From: Excoecaria cochinchinensis
Taxonomy: Eukaryota > Streptophyta > Magnoliopsida > Malpighiales > Euphorbiaceae
Reading direction: 5' to 3'
DNA: 64,000 nucleotides
Assembly (NCBI GenBank): GCA_947683425.1
Contig: CANTUQ010000050.1
Span: 11,586,501 to 11,650,500 of the forward strand
Made by a program: the position numbers and the translations under genes. Numbering within the stretch: the first letter of the stretch is position 1; every line of letters starts with the position of its first letter. The notes below the pieces were generated by a model. That model was not told where the DNA came from, searched no databases, and saw only the letters and a program-made list of their open reading frames with translations. This document shows positions 46,435 to 60,074 of the stretch, piece after piece.

Positions 46435-46604
46435 TAAAGCGATGCAAGCCGTATATAATATTGATGTGTAATTGTGTTTATATACAATTGGAAGTGGACT
46501 ATAGAAAGATTACTACAAGAGCCCGAGAAACAGAGGACTCTGAAATAGGAAAATATATATACAAAAATAGAAGGCTATTTGTCACAAGTATCATTTCCTT
46601 TACA
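46435..46604 (-). repeat. Copia 3' LTR (unit 2)
   Basis: 170 bp, same as in unit 1; abuts the kinase-domain half. Confidence 0.93.
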
Positions 46605-48389
46605 CTCCCCCTCAAGTTGAACTGGTGGAGAAGCAACAGTCAACTTGTCTCGAAGCCATAAAAATCGCTGCTTGGAAAGACCTTTGGTTAAGGCATCAGC
46701 AATTTGATCAGTAGAGCATAGATATACAACACGAAGAAAACCCTGAGAAACACGATCCCGAACAAAGTGGAAATCGACCTCCAAATGCTTGCTACGATTA
46801 TGAAAAATAGGATTGAGAGTGAGATAGGTGGCACCAAGATTGTCACAAAACAGCTGTGGTGAATGCACCGTAAGAAACCCCAGCTCCTTGAGAAAAATCT
46901 GAAGCCATTGGAGCTCAGAAGTAGCAGAAGCTAAGGCTCGATATTCAGCTTCAGTAGAGGATCGTGAGACAGCTCTCTGTTTCCTTGAAGACCAGGAAAT
47001 GAGATTGTTACCAAGAAAAATCGTAAACCCAGTTGTAGACTTCCTGTCATCAAGATTACTCGCCCAATCAGAATCAGCATATCCAGTGAGAAAAGATGAT
47101 GTTTGCCTAAACATAAGCCCATGAGATTTAGTGCCCTGCAGATACCGTAAAATGCGCTTAACAGCACACCAATGAGAGACAGTCGGAGCATGCATATATT
47201 GAGAGATGCGATTGACGGCAAAAGATAAATCAGGACGAGTGAATGTGAGGTATTGAAGACCACCCACAATAGACCGAAAAAGAGTGGGATTTGTGAATGG
47301 TTCACCACCTGTGAGGGTCAACTTCTCACTACAATTGACAGGAGTAGCAATAGGGCTGCAAGTGTCCATTTTGGCCCGAAGTAATAAATCATGAACATAT
47401 TTTTGTTGATGCAGCAATAAGCCATCCGGTAACCAAGTGGTTTCAATCCCCAAAAAGTAGTGAGGGCGTCCAAGATTTTTGACAGCAAATTGAGTTTGTA
47501 GAAAGGCAATTACTCGAGCTATATAATCAGGAGCATCACCCATCAAAAGAATATCATCAACGTAAATAAGACAAAAAACCTTCATTTTGGCAGTAGACAC
47601 AAAATATAAGGAGCTGTCAGACTTTGATCCGTGAAAACCAAACTTGAGTAAGGCACTAGTTAAACAGCGATGCCATTGACGAGGAGCCTGTTTTAAGCCA
47701 TAAAGAGATTTGCGAAGCTTGCAAACATAATGAGGAAATGCAGCATCAATAAAACCCGGTGGTTGATTTATAAACACATCCTCATTAAGTGTACCATGAA
47801 GAAATGCATTGGAAACATCCAACTGAGTAACTGACCACCTAAGAGAAACCGCCATAGACAGCAATAGGCGAATAGTGGTTGGTTTAACAACTGGGCTATA
47901 GGTGTCCTTGAAATCAATACCGGGACGCTGATGAAAGCCTTTGGCCACAAGACGAGCCTTGTAGCGAGCAATAGAGCCATCCGAGTTTTGTTTAACACGA
48001 AAAACCCACTTACAACCTATAACATTTTGGTGGGCAGAAGGTGGAACTAATTCCCATGTACCATTGGATAAAAGAGCATTAAATTCCTCAGCCATAGCAT
48101 TACGCCACTCCACCTTCTTAACAGCTTGAGAAAAGCATGTGGGTTCACGGATAGAGGTAGAGTCAGCAAGCAAAGAAGTGATATGAGTGGGTTTCAGACT
48201 ACTAGTCTTACTGCGGGTGACCATGGGATGGCGAGAAGGAGCAGGAGATGGTTGGGTCAAATCCACCACTAAATTAAGACCTGGAGAAACAGATTGAGAG
48301 GGTAGGTGAGTCCCTAAAGAGGATAAAGATGGGACAGGAGATGAATGGGGTGTTAAAGGTGGTGAGGGGGGGATGGATTTAGATTGCAA
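46575..48389 (-). pseudogene. Copia reverse transcriptase and RNase H (unit 2)
   Basis: 604 codons, same domains as 24303-26117. One change seen: Met to Ile in DVFMNQPPGF (plus-strand C to T near 47769). YVDD and TEAEYRAL are intact. Out of frame with integrase at the same run of seven G. Confidence 0.9.
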
Positions 48390-50029
48390 TTAGCAGGAGA
48401 AGAAGGTGAGCGAGGGACAGCTGGGTTGGGAATGGGCACAGCAAGCAGAGGAAGAGGTATGGCAGTGGAGGAAGCTGAATTGGGGACTGTTGAAGCCGGC
48501 ACCACAGAAGAATTCATCCTAGCAAACGGAAAAACCTGTTCATCAAAAAGCATATGGCGTGAGACGAATATAGTTCGGGAAGAAAAATCAAGACATTTGT
48601 AACCTTTATGAATTTTACTATAACCAAGAAAAACACAAGGCCGAGATCGGGGTTGAAGTTTATGTTTAGAGTATGGACGTAACCAAGGATAACATAGACA
48701 CCCAAAAACCTTAAGGAAGTGATAATCAGGGGAAACACCAAACAACTTATGAAAAGGATTATCATAGGCAATGGTAGGAGTAGGGAGGCAATTAATGCTG
48801 TAAACAGCACAGTCAAATGCAGCAGTCCAATAAGAGAGAGGCAAATGGCTATGGTTAAGCAATGATAAACCAGTTTCAACAATATGACGGTGTTTTCTTT
48901 CAGCACGCCCATTTTGTTCAGGGGTGTAGGGACAGGAGACGCGCTGAGAAATGCCATGGATTCTCAAATAATTTGTAAGTGCCTGAAATTCCCCGCCCCA
49001 ATCGGACTGAAAAATTTTAATTGGACGATTGAAGTATTTTTCAACAAGAGTTCGAAATTGAATGAACACATTAAGAACCTCAGATTTACGGCGTAAGAAA
49101 TACACCCAAGTATATTTGGTGTGATGATCAAAAAATAAGACATAATAGCGAAAACCATCAAAAGAGACAACAGGAGCAGGGCCCCAAACATCAGCACATA
49201 TTAATTCAAGAGGAGAGGAAGTAACGGAAGTAGAAACAGTAAATGGCAGTTTATGACATTTGCTAAGTGAACAAGCATTGCACAATGAAGTAGAAGAGCG
49301 AGAAAATTTAATATTATTATTAAGCAATGTGCGTTGAACAATAGGAACAGCAGAATGACCCAAACGGGCATGCCAAACATCTAAAGAAGCAATATTAGCA
49401 CTAACAGCAGAAGTGCTTTTATTCAAACACAGAGAATATAAACCATTGTCACTCCGGCCTTTGAACAAAATCTCCTTCGTGTCCAGATCCTTGATGAGAA
49501 AATAATTTGCAAAAAATTCAACAGATACTGGATTAGAATTGGTGAGAGCATAAACAGATAATAAATTACGATGAGCACTCGGAACATGTAAAATATTACG
49601 AAAGGTAAGAGTACGAGAACCAATAGAAAAAGAATTCTCACCGACATGAGAAATAGGTAAAAACATACCATTGCCAATTTGAACCTCCTCAGGACCCTGA
49701 TATTCAGAGTGTAATGCAAGATTTTCCAGATTTGCTGTCAGATGATGAGTAGCGCCGGTGTCAACAGTCCAAGGCTGAGTATTGGTGGCGGCAAGGTTGG
49801 ATGAAGGAGAGGTACTGGTCCGGTTTCTGTTTTTGGGAGAAGGGCAAACATTAGCTAAGCCTCTACAATTGTAGCAAGTGACTTCATTAGAGAAATTGCC
49901 AAAATTTGGTTGTTTTGGAGTAGAAAAGGACTCCTGTGAAAAATGCTGATAGTGACTACGCGAACAGCCTCCTCTGCCACGTCCGCGAGCTCGACCACGC
50001 TGCTGTCCCGCATAACCACGAGCAGCCAA
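48353..50029 (-). pseudogene. Copia nucleocapsid, protease and integrase (unit 2)
   Basis: 558 codons, same as 26081-27757 with one change seen near the C-terminus (VPASI to VPAST, near 48488). Knuckle lacks its His here too. Confidence 0.9.
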
Positions 50030-50295
50030 ATGAGCTGTGGGAGCAATCTGTACACGTTGAACTTCATCAGCACGATCCCGTGCTATTTGTCTTTCTTCAT
50101 TGAGAGTAATCCATAAACATGATCCAAGGTGTGATCCTCCATCCGAGAATCAAGAGCACGATTGAAGGGACGGTAATCGGGACCCAATCCCATGAGAATG
50201 GCATCAACTAAATCAGCTTCATTATATGGGTGACCCAACGCAGCTAGCTGATCAGAAAAGGCTTTGGCGCGTTGGACATAAGTAGCAATGGAGTC

Positions 50296-50769
50296 TTAAC
50301 CCCTTTGAAGAGAGATAATTTGAGACCTCAGATTTCTGATTTGTGGTTTGGAACCAGCAGAGTAAGAAGCAAATAATTTATCCCATGCATTTTTGGCAGT
50401 GGTTGCACCTACTAGTTGTGGTAGAAGTGCTGTGTCAATGGAAGAAATAATCCAACTGAGAACAAGTTGATCTCTACGTTCCCAAACTTCAAAGTCTGGA
50501 TTCACAGCTCCTGTATTTAATAGTTGAGAGGGTGCAGTGATAGAACCATCAACATGACCCATAAGCCCATGACCTTTAAGAATTGGTGTGATTTGAGTTT
50601 TCCAGAGAAGAAAATTACAGGTGTTTAATTTGGTAGAAAAGTTTGTAATGCTGGGAAGTGAAGACGAGAAGAGAGGGGCTGCAATAGACTGACTATTAAT
50701 TTCAGTATGCATAGCAGATCCAGTGGAACCAGATGTGACGGCTGCGCTGGTGTTGAATTCAGTCGACAT
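50296..50769 (-). pseudogene. Copia gag, N-terminal part (unit 2)
   Basis: 157 codons with the same premature TAA as unit 1 (50296-50298). Confidence 0.88.
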
Positions 50770-50810
50770 ATTTGAGATGGTGTTTAAAACCTAATGTAGC
50801 TCTGATACCA

Positions 50811-50980
50811 TAAAGCGATGCAAGCCGTATATAATATTGATGTGTAATTGTGTTTATATACAATTGGAAGTGGACTATAGAAAGATTACTACAAGAGCCC
50901 GAGAAACAGAGGACTCTGAAATAGGAAAATATATATACAAAAATAGAAGGCTATTTGTCACAAGTATCATTTCCTTTACA
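50811..50980 (-). repeat. Copia 5' LTR (unit 2)
   Basis: 170 bp; the primer site TGGTATCAGAGC follows on the minus strand (50799-50810). Confidence 0.93.
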
Positions 50981-51268
50981 ATCCCCAGTGGCTATTTGGA
51001 GTTCTTTATAAGAAAATCTCTTGGGCATTCCTGGTAGTTGATTCAAGTTATCTTCCATACCTTCCTCTTCGTCTCCTTCGTCTCTTTCATCTCTTCTCTT
51101 CCTTGAACATACTATGATGATCAATAAGACAACAAACAAGAAGAAGGCCAAAACGCCCAGTAAAAAGTAAACAAAAACAGGAGCCCCTGACAAGGACATG
51201 ACTATTATCTTGATTATTAAAAACAGGATAAGAGCAGACAATATCTTCTTTGTAACTTGAAAAGCCAT
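50981..51268 (-). pseudogene. SD2-5-type receptor-like kinase, membrane half (unit 2)
   Basis: Same as 28709-28996: two hydrophobic stretches, CSRKRR, acidic segment and LPGMPKRFSYKELQIATG, then broken by the copia LTR. Protein identical to unit 1. Confidence 0.85.
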
Positions 51269-51466
51269 GAGAGATCGAATTGCTGATCAAAGGAGGGAAT
51301 ATTGTTGTTATCTGTTCTCTAATCTCTATAGTTATACACGGCGAAATAATATATTACCTCAATTTCTCTTTCCATTAAGCATCGTGGACAGGTATCGTCC
51401 ATAAGTATTATCTCCAGGGAGCATAGACTTTTCTTTCGAGAACAATGCTATTAATACAACAGATAT

Positions 51467-51978
51467 TGATATCCGAACTCTCTACTCCGAGGATCGGCTA
51501 GATTTCTCCGAGCACAGCACTCCTGCCGAGCTCTTAGCTTGTGAGGCTTTATAGCAGGGCTCGCCCGGACATAGGTCATGATAACAGTCCGGCACTCGAT
51601 AACAGTTCGGTCACCGATCATGGTAAGCAATAATTAACGAATATTTCCAGAAATGATGCAGATCTTGACCTCCCAAGGATGGAAAGTACCAAGAATCTCT
51701 CAGCAAATCTGCCTAAATGGGAAATCAAGCATCAATCAAGGGATGAAGGTGATTTTCTCCTATTCAAGAGATTATCTCCTATTTCATACAGCTCTATATA
51801 AAGGAAACAACCAGGTACATTGTTCTCTCTAATTTTTGATAATAGAAAGAAAGCTTTTACTTGGCCGATAAACTGACTTGATCGTCGGAGTCTCCCCTGT
51901 CGGAACACCCGACGGTTTTGTGGTTCTTTTCAGGTAACTCAAGCGAAGGACAATCGGAGAACTTTCACTTTATCATCA
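51467..51978 (+). repeat. Tat element 5' LTR (unit 2)
   Basis: 512 bp. Has CACTTTATCATCA at its end where the other three LTRs have CACTTTGTCATCA. Confidence 0.93.
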
Positions 51979-52040
51979 TTTGGTGCGGTGAGCGTGGAGC
52001 ATTCCACAGATTTCAGTCGATTCACAGATCTCAGCTGGTA

Positions 52041-55000
52041 ATGGATCTCTTTCCTGATTTATCCGTTTCTGCTGCCCCAACCTTTAACCAACCCAGCAAC
52101 GTAGCCCAACCTTTAGCCAACTCTCTGGGCCAACTCATTCAAAGCCTTCAACCAGCTCAGCCAGAGCAAATCTCCCCACTCCCAGCACGACAGTTATTTC
52201 CCCCTACACAGACTCAAACGCCGGCAACACCACTAGCGCCCATGGCTATCCCAGCAATCCCGGGTTTGACCCCCCAAACTGCCCAAACCTTGCTTACCGC
52301 CTTGTCAGCTATGGCGGCCCAAGCACCACCCGCAGTCCAATCAACACCCCCTACTCTAACACATATGCAGCCTCCGGCCCAAACACCACCTCCGTTACCG
52401 CCGAGCACTTTGGCCACTGGTACCACGGTCACATTGACAGCAGAACAGTTTGAGAAACTATTTGAAGAGCGAATGCAGAAATATCAAAACCGAAGTACTT
52501 TACAGTACCAAGGTAGTTTCCGATCTCCTCTATCCCGAGACATCCTGGCCACCCCGTTTCCCCAAATACGATTACCAAATCTGCAGAAATATAGCGGTAG
52601 CACGGACCCCCGAGCTCATCTGGACGAGTTCCACCACACTATGTTGGTACATACAACAGAAGAGGCGGCTCTATGCAAAATCTTTCCTCAAACACTCACT
52701 GACTCGGCTCAGATATGGTTTCGCAACCTCCCAGAAAATTCGATCTACAGTTTCGAACAGTTCAGTGACATGTTCATCGCCAAATTTGTAGCAGCCATCC
52801 GGCCAGCTAAAGTGTCTGCCGACCTTACCATGGTATACCAGGAGAAAGGGGAGACACTCAGAGCTTATGTGGAAAAATTTAATGCTGTGGCCATGGATAT
52901 TCAGAATCTTAATTTGGAGGTAGCCATCAATGCCCTTATTCGAAATACGAGATGCCAAGATTTTAGTGATTCCCTCAGCAAGAAGCCACCGGGTGACTTC
53001 ACCGAGCTAATGTCCCGGGCACACAAATACATACGTATGGATGAAGCTCGCAGGCTCAGATATAGTTCGCAGAACAGAGACTCGGACAGAGGGTTTCGTA
53101 CCGGGCGAGACAGAAACAATAGTAGTAGAGATGAAGTTAGAGGAAGGGGGGCTGCCCATTCCAACAGAGCCTATTTGGTCTCAAAACCGAACACAAAGAA
53201 CAAGCAAGAAGACCGGTTTACGCCGTTAACAGCCCCGAGGTCCCAAATTCTGGCTTGGCTAAAGGAAAATGAGCGGGTCAACTGGCCACGACCGATGATG
53301 GATGACCCTAGCAGGGATCAGAGCCAGTACTGCTCTTTTCACAGGGATAAAGGCCATCAGACGAATGATTGCCGACAATTGAAACGTGAAATTGAGTATT
53401 TGGTCCGGCAGGGCAAACTCGGGCAGTTTGTGAAGAGTGCTGATAGGGGAAAACGAGATAGATCTCCTTCACCGAGAAGACAAGATAACCGAGCTAGTTC
53501 GAGCAAAAAGGCCCCAACCGGGGTGATTCATGTGATTGCAGGAGGCCCGCATTATGATGTTTTTGAGGAATCGAGAAAGCGGAAAGCTAAGGAGGTATTC
53601 TCCGTGAGTACAGGCCGAAAAGTGGAAGGCTACAAAGTGACATTTTCTGAGGTAGATGAAGCCCATGTCCGGACTCCCCACACCGATTCACTTGTTGTGG
53701 AAGCAATGATACAGGACTATTTGGTTCAGAGAATCTTGATTGATACGGGGAGCGCGGTAAACCTTATCACTCTGCAGGCCTATAAAGCTTTGGGTTTATC
53801 AGTCAACCGGTTGGAAACAGTTTCAGCGCCTCTCATCGGTATATCAGGACAACCGGTCAGAGTAGAAGGCTCGGTGGTATTAAATTTACAGCTCGGGGAT
53901 GAAGATAAGGTGTGTAGTTGCAGGAGCTGTTTCATGGTGGTGGACATTCCACTTGCCTACAACGTGATTGTCGGGCGACCTCTTTTAGTGGGGGTAGACG
54001 CTTGCATCTCGATGCGTAAGTTGCTGGTAAAAATACCTGTCGAGGGGGGTGTGGCCGTGCTGAGGGGTAGTCAGAAAGCGGCTCGGGAAACTTACGTCAG
54101 CATGTTAAAAGAAGCAGATCATGCATTACCTTTAGACGCGCTGGACATTCCAACAGCTAGGAATGCAGAGCCCATGGAGTCACTCCGGGAAATTGAGCTC
54201 TCACCAGGAAAAATGGTCAAGATTGCTGCCAGCAAAGAGGGGAAAGAGAAGGAAGCGTTGGTAGCGATACTGTCAGAATTTAGTGATGTATTTGCTTGGC
54301 AACCCTCAGACATCAAGGGAATCTCTTCCGAGGTAACTTGTCATGCTCTCAATGTACAACCAAGTTGCAAGCCAATCAAGCAGAAGAAGAGGAACCATGC
54401 TCCCGAGCGGCAGCTGACTATGTCAGAAGAAGTGGATACACTGCTGCAAAATGGGTTCATTAGAGAAGTGCTATACCCGGACTGGCTATCAAACGTGGTT
54501 TTGGTGAAGAAGGCCAACGGGAAGTGGAGAATGTGTGTTGATTTCACTGATTTAAACAAGGCCTGCCCGAAAGATTGCTACCCATTGCCGAATATCGATC
54601 TCCTGGTCGACTCAACTTCTGGGTTTGAGGAATATGCCTTCCTGGACGCCTCTGCCGGATATCACCAAATTCCAATGAAGAAGAGCGATGAAGAAAAAAC
54701 TGCTTTTGTCACACACCGGGCTACCTATTGTTACCGGGTCATGCCATTCGGGTTGAAGAATGCCGGGGCCACTTACCAGAGATTAATGAATAAGATGTTT
54801 GCGGGGCAATTGGGAAGGAACGTAGAGGTTTATGTTGACGACATGATTGTCAAGGGCAAGACTGCTTTGGATTTACCTCGGGAACTAGCGGAAACGTTTA
54901 GAGTGCTCAGAAAGTTTGGTCTGAAGCTAAACCCAGAAAAATGTGCCTTTGGAGTTCAGTCCGGAAAATTCTTGGGGTATATGATTTCAAAGAAGGGGAT

Positions 55001-57374
55001 AGAGGCCAACCCAGAAAAGATCCGAGCCATTCTGGAGATGGAGCCACCAAGATCGGTGAGAGAGGTTCAGAAACTGAATGGAAGGGTGACGGCTTTAGGC
55101 AGATTCATCTCTTGTTCGGCTAAAAGGTGCCTCCCTTTTTACAATACCCTCAAGAGAATGAAGAGTTTTGAATGGACAACAGAATGTCAGGGAGCATTTG
55201 ACGAACTGAAAAACTTTCTTAGTACCCCACCTCTTTTAAGTCGGCCATTGCCTGGGGAAGTGCTGTATATGTACTTGGCAGTCTCATCGGGAGCATTGGG
55301 GTCAGTCTTGATAAGGGAAGAAGGTAATCAACAGTTTTCGATCTATTATGCAAGCAAGGTTTTGAGAGGAGCCGAGCTACGGTACCCTATACTGGAACAA
55401 CTTGCTTTCGCATTGGTGATTTCCGTTGTGAAGTTACGACCCTATTTCCAGGCCCATACGGTGACAGTAAGGACAAACTCGAACCTTCGAAAGGTCTTGC
55501 AAAAGCCAGAGGCATCTGGGCGATTAACGGAGTGGGCAGCTCGGTTGGGAGAGTTTGATGTCAGATATGAAGCTCGGCCATCTATGAAGGGTCAAGTCTT
55601 GGCAGACTTTGTAGCAGAATTGCATACGCCCCCGCAGGAGCCTAGTCCTTGCTCATGGAAATTGTATATAGATGGTGCATCCTCGTCTGTGGGTGCTGGA
55701 GCCGGGGTGGTGTTGATCGGACCAGGGAAAATTGTCATCAGGGCGATGGCTCACATAGCATTCCAGGCAACCAACAATGTAGCTGAATATGAAGCTCTCA
55801 GCTTTGGCTTACAGCTAGCTTTGGAGGTAAGACTAGATTCCTTGAATATCTTCTCTGACTCACAGCTTGTCGTTAGCCAGGTACTTGGCAAGTTTGAGTT
55901 CAAAGACAGTACGATGATCAGATACAAAGAGTTAACGGCTGCACTCTTTGCCCAACTTGAGAACCGGGGTTGTGCATGGTCCATTGATCAGGTGCCGAGG
56001 GAGGCGAATACTGAGGCCGATGTGTTGGCCAAACAGGCTTGCCTTCAGGATCAACCGGCCATATCTAACATCATTTGGTCTATCGTATCCGCCCCCACGC
56101 ACGAGACGTATAAGGTACACTTGCATGAGCCGATGGATGGATGGAGGCTTCCCATCTACACATATCTGAGTAGTGGAGCTTTACCCGAAGAACAAGTACA
56201 GGCCCGTAAGATAGTCCGGAGATCCAGTCGGTATGCAATCCTTGATGATCAGTTATATAAGAGATCGTTTTCGGCTCCCTGGGCAAAGTGTTTGAGTACT
56301 GAGGAAGGTGAGTATGTGCTAAGAGAAATTCATGAAGGAATTTGTGGGGCTCATGAGGGAGCACAGGCAATAGCTCGGAAAGCGTTATTACAAGGGTACT
56401 ATTGGCCTAGTATGGAGGGCGACGCGAAGGAACTAATAAAGAAGTGCGACAAGTGCCAACGGTTCGGCAATCTGAACCATCAGAAAGCTGCTACCCAGAC
56501 TTCAATACATAGTCCCTGGCCATTTGCCCAGTGGGGCATTGATATAGTGGGCCCATTTCCCTTAGCAACCGGACAGCGAAAATTCTTAGTGGTAGCAGTG
56601 GATCATTTCACAAAGTGGGTAGAGGCTGAGCCCTTGGCAACCATAACCCCGGCAAATATTATCAAGTTCATGCAAAAGTTCATCATCACGAGATTTGGCA
56701 TCCCACACTCCATTGTTACAGACAACGGCAAACAGTTTGATTGCGCGGCATTCAAGGAATATTGCTCAGAATTGAAGATCCAGCTTTGCTTCACCTCGGT
56801 ATACCACCCGCAGGCGAACGGCATGACCGAGGTAACTAACCGTACTATTCTTGCAGGTTTGAAGAAATGACTTGACTCAGCAAAGGATCTTTGGGTGGAA
56901 GAGCTATACAACGTCCTCTGGGCCTACCGAGCATCGCCAAAATCAGCAACGGGAGAAACCCCCTTCTCGCTCACATACGGGACAGAGGCGGTTGTTCCCT
57001 GTGAGATCGGTATGCCAAATGCCCGGACTTCTAGTTTTAATGAAGCTTCCAATGACGAGCGCCTGTTGTGTCAACTGGATAGGTTAGAAGAGCAAAGAGA
57101 ACATTCCCAGCTGCGATCTGCTGCTTACAAACAAAGGATGTCATCCTACCATGATCGGAACATCAAGCCGAGAACATTCAGGATCGGGCAGTTAGTCCTC
57201 AAAAGGGTAGTTGCTTCACAAACGTCAGCCGGTGTAGGCAAACTGAATCCCAACTGGGAAGGCCCTTACATAGTTCACGATGTCAAGGGAGGATCATATA
57301 GGTTAAAGGATCATTCAGGCAAAATACTTCCCCATTCATGGAATATTTCAAATCTGAAGGCGTATTATCAATAG
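52041..57374 (+). pseudogene. gag-pol of the Tat element with one premature stop (unit 2)
   Basis: Same domain order as unit 1: gag, CX2H-type zinc motif, protease LIDTGS, RT with YVDD, two RNase H domains, integrase. The frame is open to 56870, where CGA (34596-34598 in unit 1) has become TGA (56868-56870), just after the integrase catalytic Glu block (NGMTEVTNR). The remainder (56895-57374) reads on in the same frame. The final stop is also changed: TAA to CAA, with TAG one codon later. Two differences are adjacent double-base changes (IEKF to IAKF; FEAK to FEFK). Confidence 0.92.
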
Positions 57375-57946
57375 CCAGGCTCAGTATTCTTATGGCTCTC
57401 TCGGCTAGCGAACTATCGGTCAATTCTCCGATACTTATCATTTTATTTTGTTCGATTTTTGTCATATATCATTGTACTTGACAAAATTTCAATAAAAGAA
57501 GTAATTCATGAAAACACAATGTCTCCAATGATTATCTGCGCTCGAATCGCTATGACTCGATTCAATATCACCGCCGACAGGGCGTACATTCAAAACACCG
57601 CCGACAGGGCGTCCATCCAATATCACTGCCGACAGGGCATACATTTAAAACACCGCCGACAGGGCGTACATTCTCATATCCAACTACGAAATATACTCTT
57701 GGCGCCCACTCGGTTATTATGCCATCAAATATTTTAAGACTTATATGTCGAAAGATATTCAGCTCGGTTAAATCTACCAAGAAATTTTAATCTCATTGCT
57801 TATTGAAGAACTTGTTTAACCGAACAATCATAAGAATTTTGGTTCATTCAAGAGTTCATCGATCAAACTACGCATATACAAAGGGTTCGGCATACACAAA
57901 CAAAAATAAAATATTCATTTCATTTAACGATTAAAGAATACACGGC
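57375..57946. other. Spacer between gag-pol and the reverse-strand gene (Tat element, unit 2)
   Basis: Copy of 35100-35674. AATAAA at 57491-57496. Confidence 0.6.
57568..57673. repeat. Short tandem repeat in the Tat spacer, four copies (unit 2)
   Basis: Same four-copy repeat with core CCGCCGACAGGGCG as at 35296-35401. Confidence 0.85.
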
Positions 57947-59868
57947 TTATTCATCCGGATACACTTCGTCCAACCAGGACCAATCCATATCCGGATGACG
58001 CTGCTTAACAGCATCGGATAACTTCTGACTAAATCCAAGACATTTATCAACAGCCAGCTCCACAGACTGGTACTCAAGCTCTGAAAATTTTTCCTCCGCC
58101 TCAGCCTTGCCTTTCTTCGCGTCGTCAAGCTTGGCTCGGAGATTTGCCGCCTCGATATCCTTTTCGGAAATCTTCTGCTTGGCTTCGGCTATATTCTTCT
58201 CCATCTCAGCCTGAAGATTTGCCACTTTCTTCTGAAGATCAGATACTTCATTTAGGGCTTCGGCGGCCTTATCCTCAGCTTCCTGGGCTCTTTTTTCGGC
58301 ATCCTGCAGCTTACCCTCTGCAACATTCGCCCTGAGGCGCTGCCCGGCAACCGACTTTGCCTCTCGGTTACACATCCTTATCAAATTATTCATCTTGGCG
58401 ATCACAGCACCACTAAGGATGGAAGCCTGTATGGAGTGCAAACTTTAATCAAGGGAGAAAATCAATACCTAACAAACAAATGAGACCTCGGCAATAATTA
58501 CCTGCACTTGATGCCTCTTAAGGGCTTCGCCCAGGTCGTCAGCTTTCCAGAGCAGCAAGGGGTTGATGCTCCTTGGGACGCAGGATAGGATATGGATGAA
58601 GTTGCAGAAGATGGGATTGTCTTCAGAATAGTTTCTCCCCTCCTCTCTCCAAATATCGCAGATCTCCTCGGCAAGAGCCCTCATATCCCTCTTCATGGGT
58701 CGGGGATTCGACGACCCCGCCGCATCACAAAATACAGGAGATGGATGGGGATTTGACGACCCGGCCTCAGCATCGAACACTGGAGAGTGCGGTCCGGGAG
58801 GAGTCCGCAGATCAACTTGCGGAATTGTCGTGGGTGGAGTCCGAGGCAAGGGACCCTCAGGGGCAGCATTAGGATCAGTGTCGTGGTGGTCAGGTCCGGA
58901 GATATTGTGTTCAGGGACCTCGGGTGGAACCTCTGGGGCAGGCTCGGACGAGGCTGATTTTCCTGCTTTTTTCTGCCTCTTCGCCCTCATCATCTCCACC
59001 ATGCTCGGCCTCTCAGTGCACTTCATTTCTGCAACAAACCGAACAATGAGAAAATATTAGAATAAGGGAATAATTTTTAGAATATACCTCTTTGGCGCGG
59101 TCGAGATGATTCGATTCGGATAGACCCTATCGTCAGTTGGTCTTTAATGTCGACTTTGGCTTGCGCGAGTGCTCTCCATTGGGCCAAGGTTTCTTCCTCC
59201 TGGTCGGTAAGAAAGATCGGATCATCATTCTTATTGGTATACCGACCCCATGTTGTTGGGAACTTGAATTTTTCATCGCTCTCAATGATGAAAAAGCGGT
59301 TCTTCCAGTTCTTTAGGGACTCCGGGTTGCCGTGGAAAACCCCATAACCGGCCCTGGCCTGCACATAATTATGGTCCTCTGTTGACACACGAAGACCGAC
59401 CACATGAGTAACTCGGAAAAGCCTCACGGTCAAAGGTATCTCGTTCTCCGCTGCCCATATCTGTAAAGCAGAGATTGTGCGCCAAGCATTCGGATGAATC
59501 TGACCCATGGTCAACCCGTAATGGTTCAATAGCTCGGTTTCGAAGTTTGTTAGAGGGATGCTCATGCCGGCCTCGAAGTCAGCCTCATACACCACTATCT
59601 TTTTCTTGCTGTTGTAGGTGGCGTTAGCTCGGACTTGAGGTCCGGGTGCCCGAACAATAAGGCTCTCCGGAATCCCATGCTTCTCCTGCAATTCTGCCAA
59701 TTCATTGCTCCGGATAGCCGAGCTAATGCTCCCAACTCGGGGGTTCCTTCTTGTTTCTTTCCTCCTTGGTGGTATTGGTTGACTAGGACCGGGAATTTCA
59801 GTTATGTCTTCGTGCTCAAGGCCTTCTTCCACTCTCTGCCTCTCTGGAGAACTCTCGAGATCACTCAT
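57947..59868 (-). CDS. Reverse-strand three-exon gene of the Tat element, open (unit 2)
   Basis: Predicted exons on the minus strand: 59868-59088 (781 nt), 59028-58502 (527 nt) and 58426-57947 (480 nt). The sum, 1,788 nt, is exactly 595 codons plus the stop, and both joins keep frame (phase 1, then phase 0). Donors are GAG/GTATAT and CAG/GTAATT; acceptors TTGCAG and ATACAG. The N-terminal exon carries the PF04195-like region (HPNAWRTISALQIW … NWKNRFFII). The middle is Pro-rich, with MMRAKRQKK as a possible nuclear signal. The last exon is a long coiled coil (AEKRAQEAEDKAAEALNEV) ending DEVYPDE. No enzyme motif is seen. Function unknown. ATG chosen because longer N-terminal codons (to 59961) are hydrophobic and lie in the presumed 5' UTR. 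Confidence 0.75.
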
Positions 59869-60074
59869 TCTAAAAAGGTAAAGTATAAGAAGACAAAGTA
59901 CAAACCTGTATTGGAGGAGATCTGGATGAAGCTTCGAGAGATAGTAGCAGATCAGAAGCAAAGAGGAAAGGGGGATTTGTGTAAACTGGAAGTTGCAAAT
60001 TTAGAAGAAGATGATCAATGCTAAAACGCAGCAAAATCTCCAAAGAAAGCGATAATGAGAATGAACAGGGGAAG

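Larger units (their letters stand above)
46435..50980 (-). mobile_element. Ty1/copia LTR retrotransposon (unit 2)
   Basis: Copy of 24163-28708 through the segmental duplication, not an independent insertion: same site, same ATCCC duplication (46430-46434, 50981-50985), same stop in gag and same frameshifts. LTRs at 46435-46604 and 50811-50980. Only a handful of substitutions from unit 1 were seen by eye over 4.5 kb. Confidence 0.95.
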
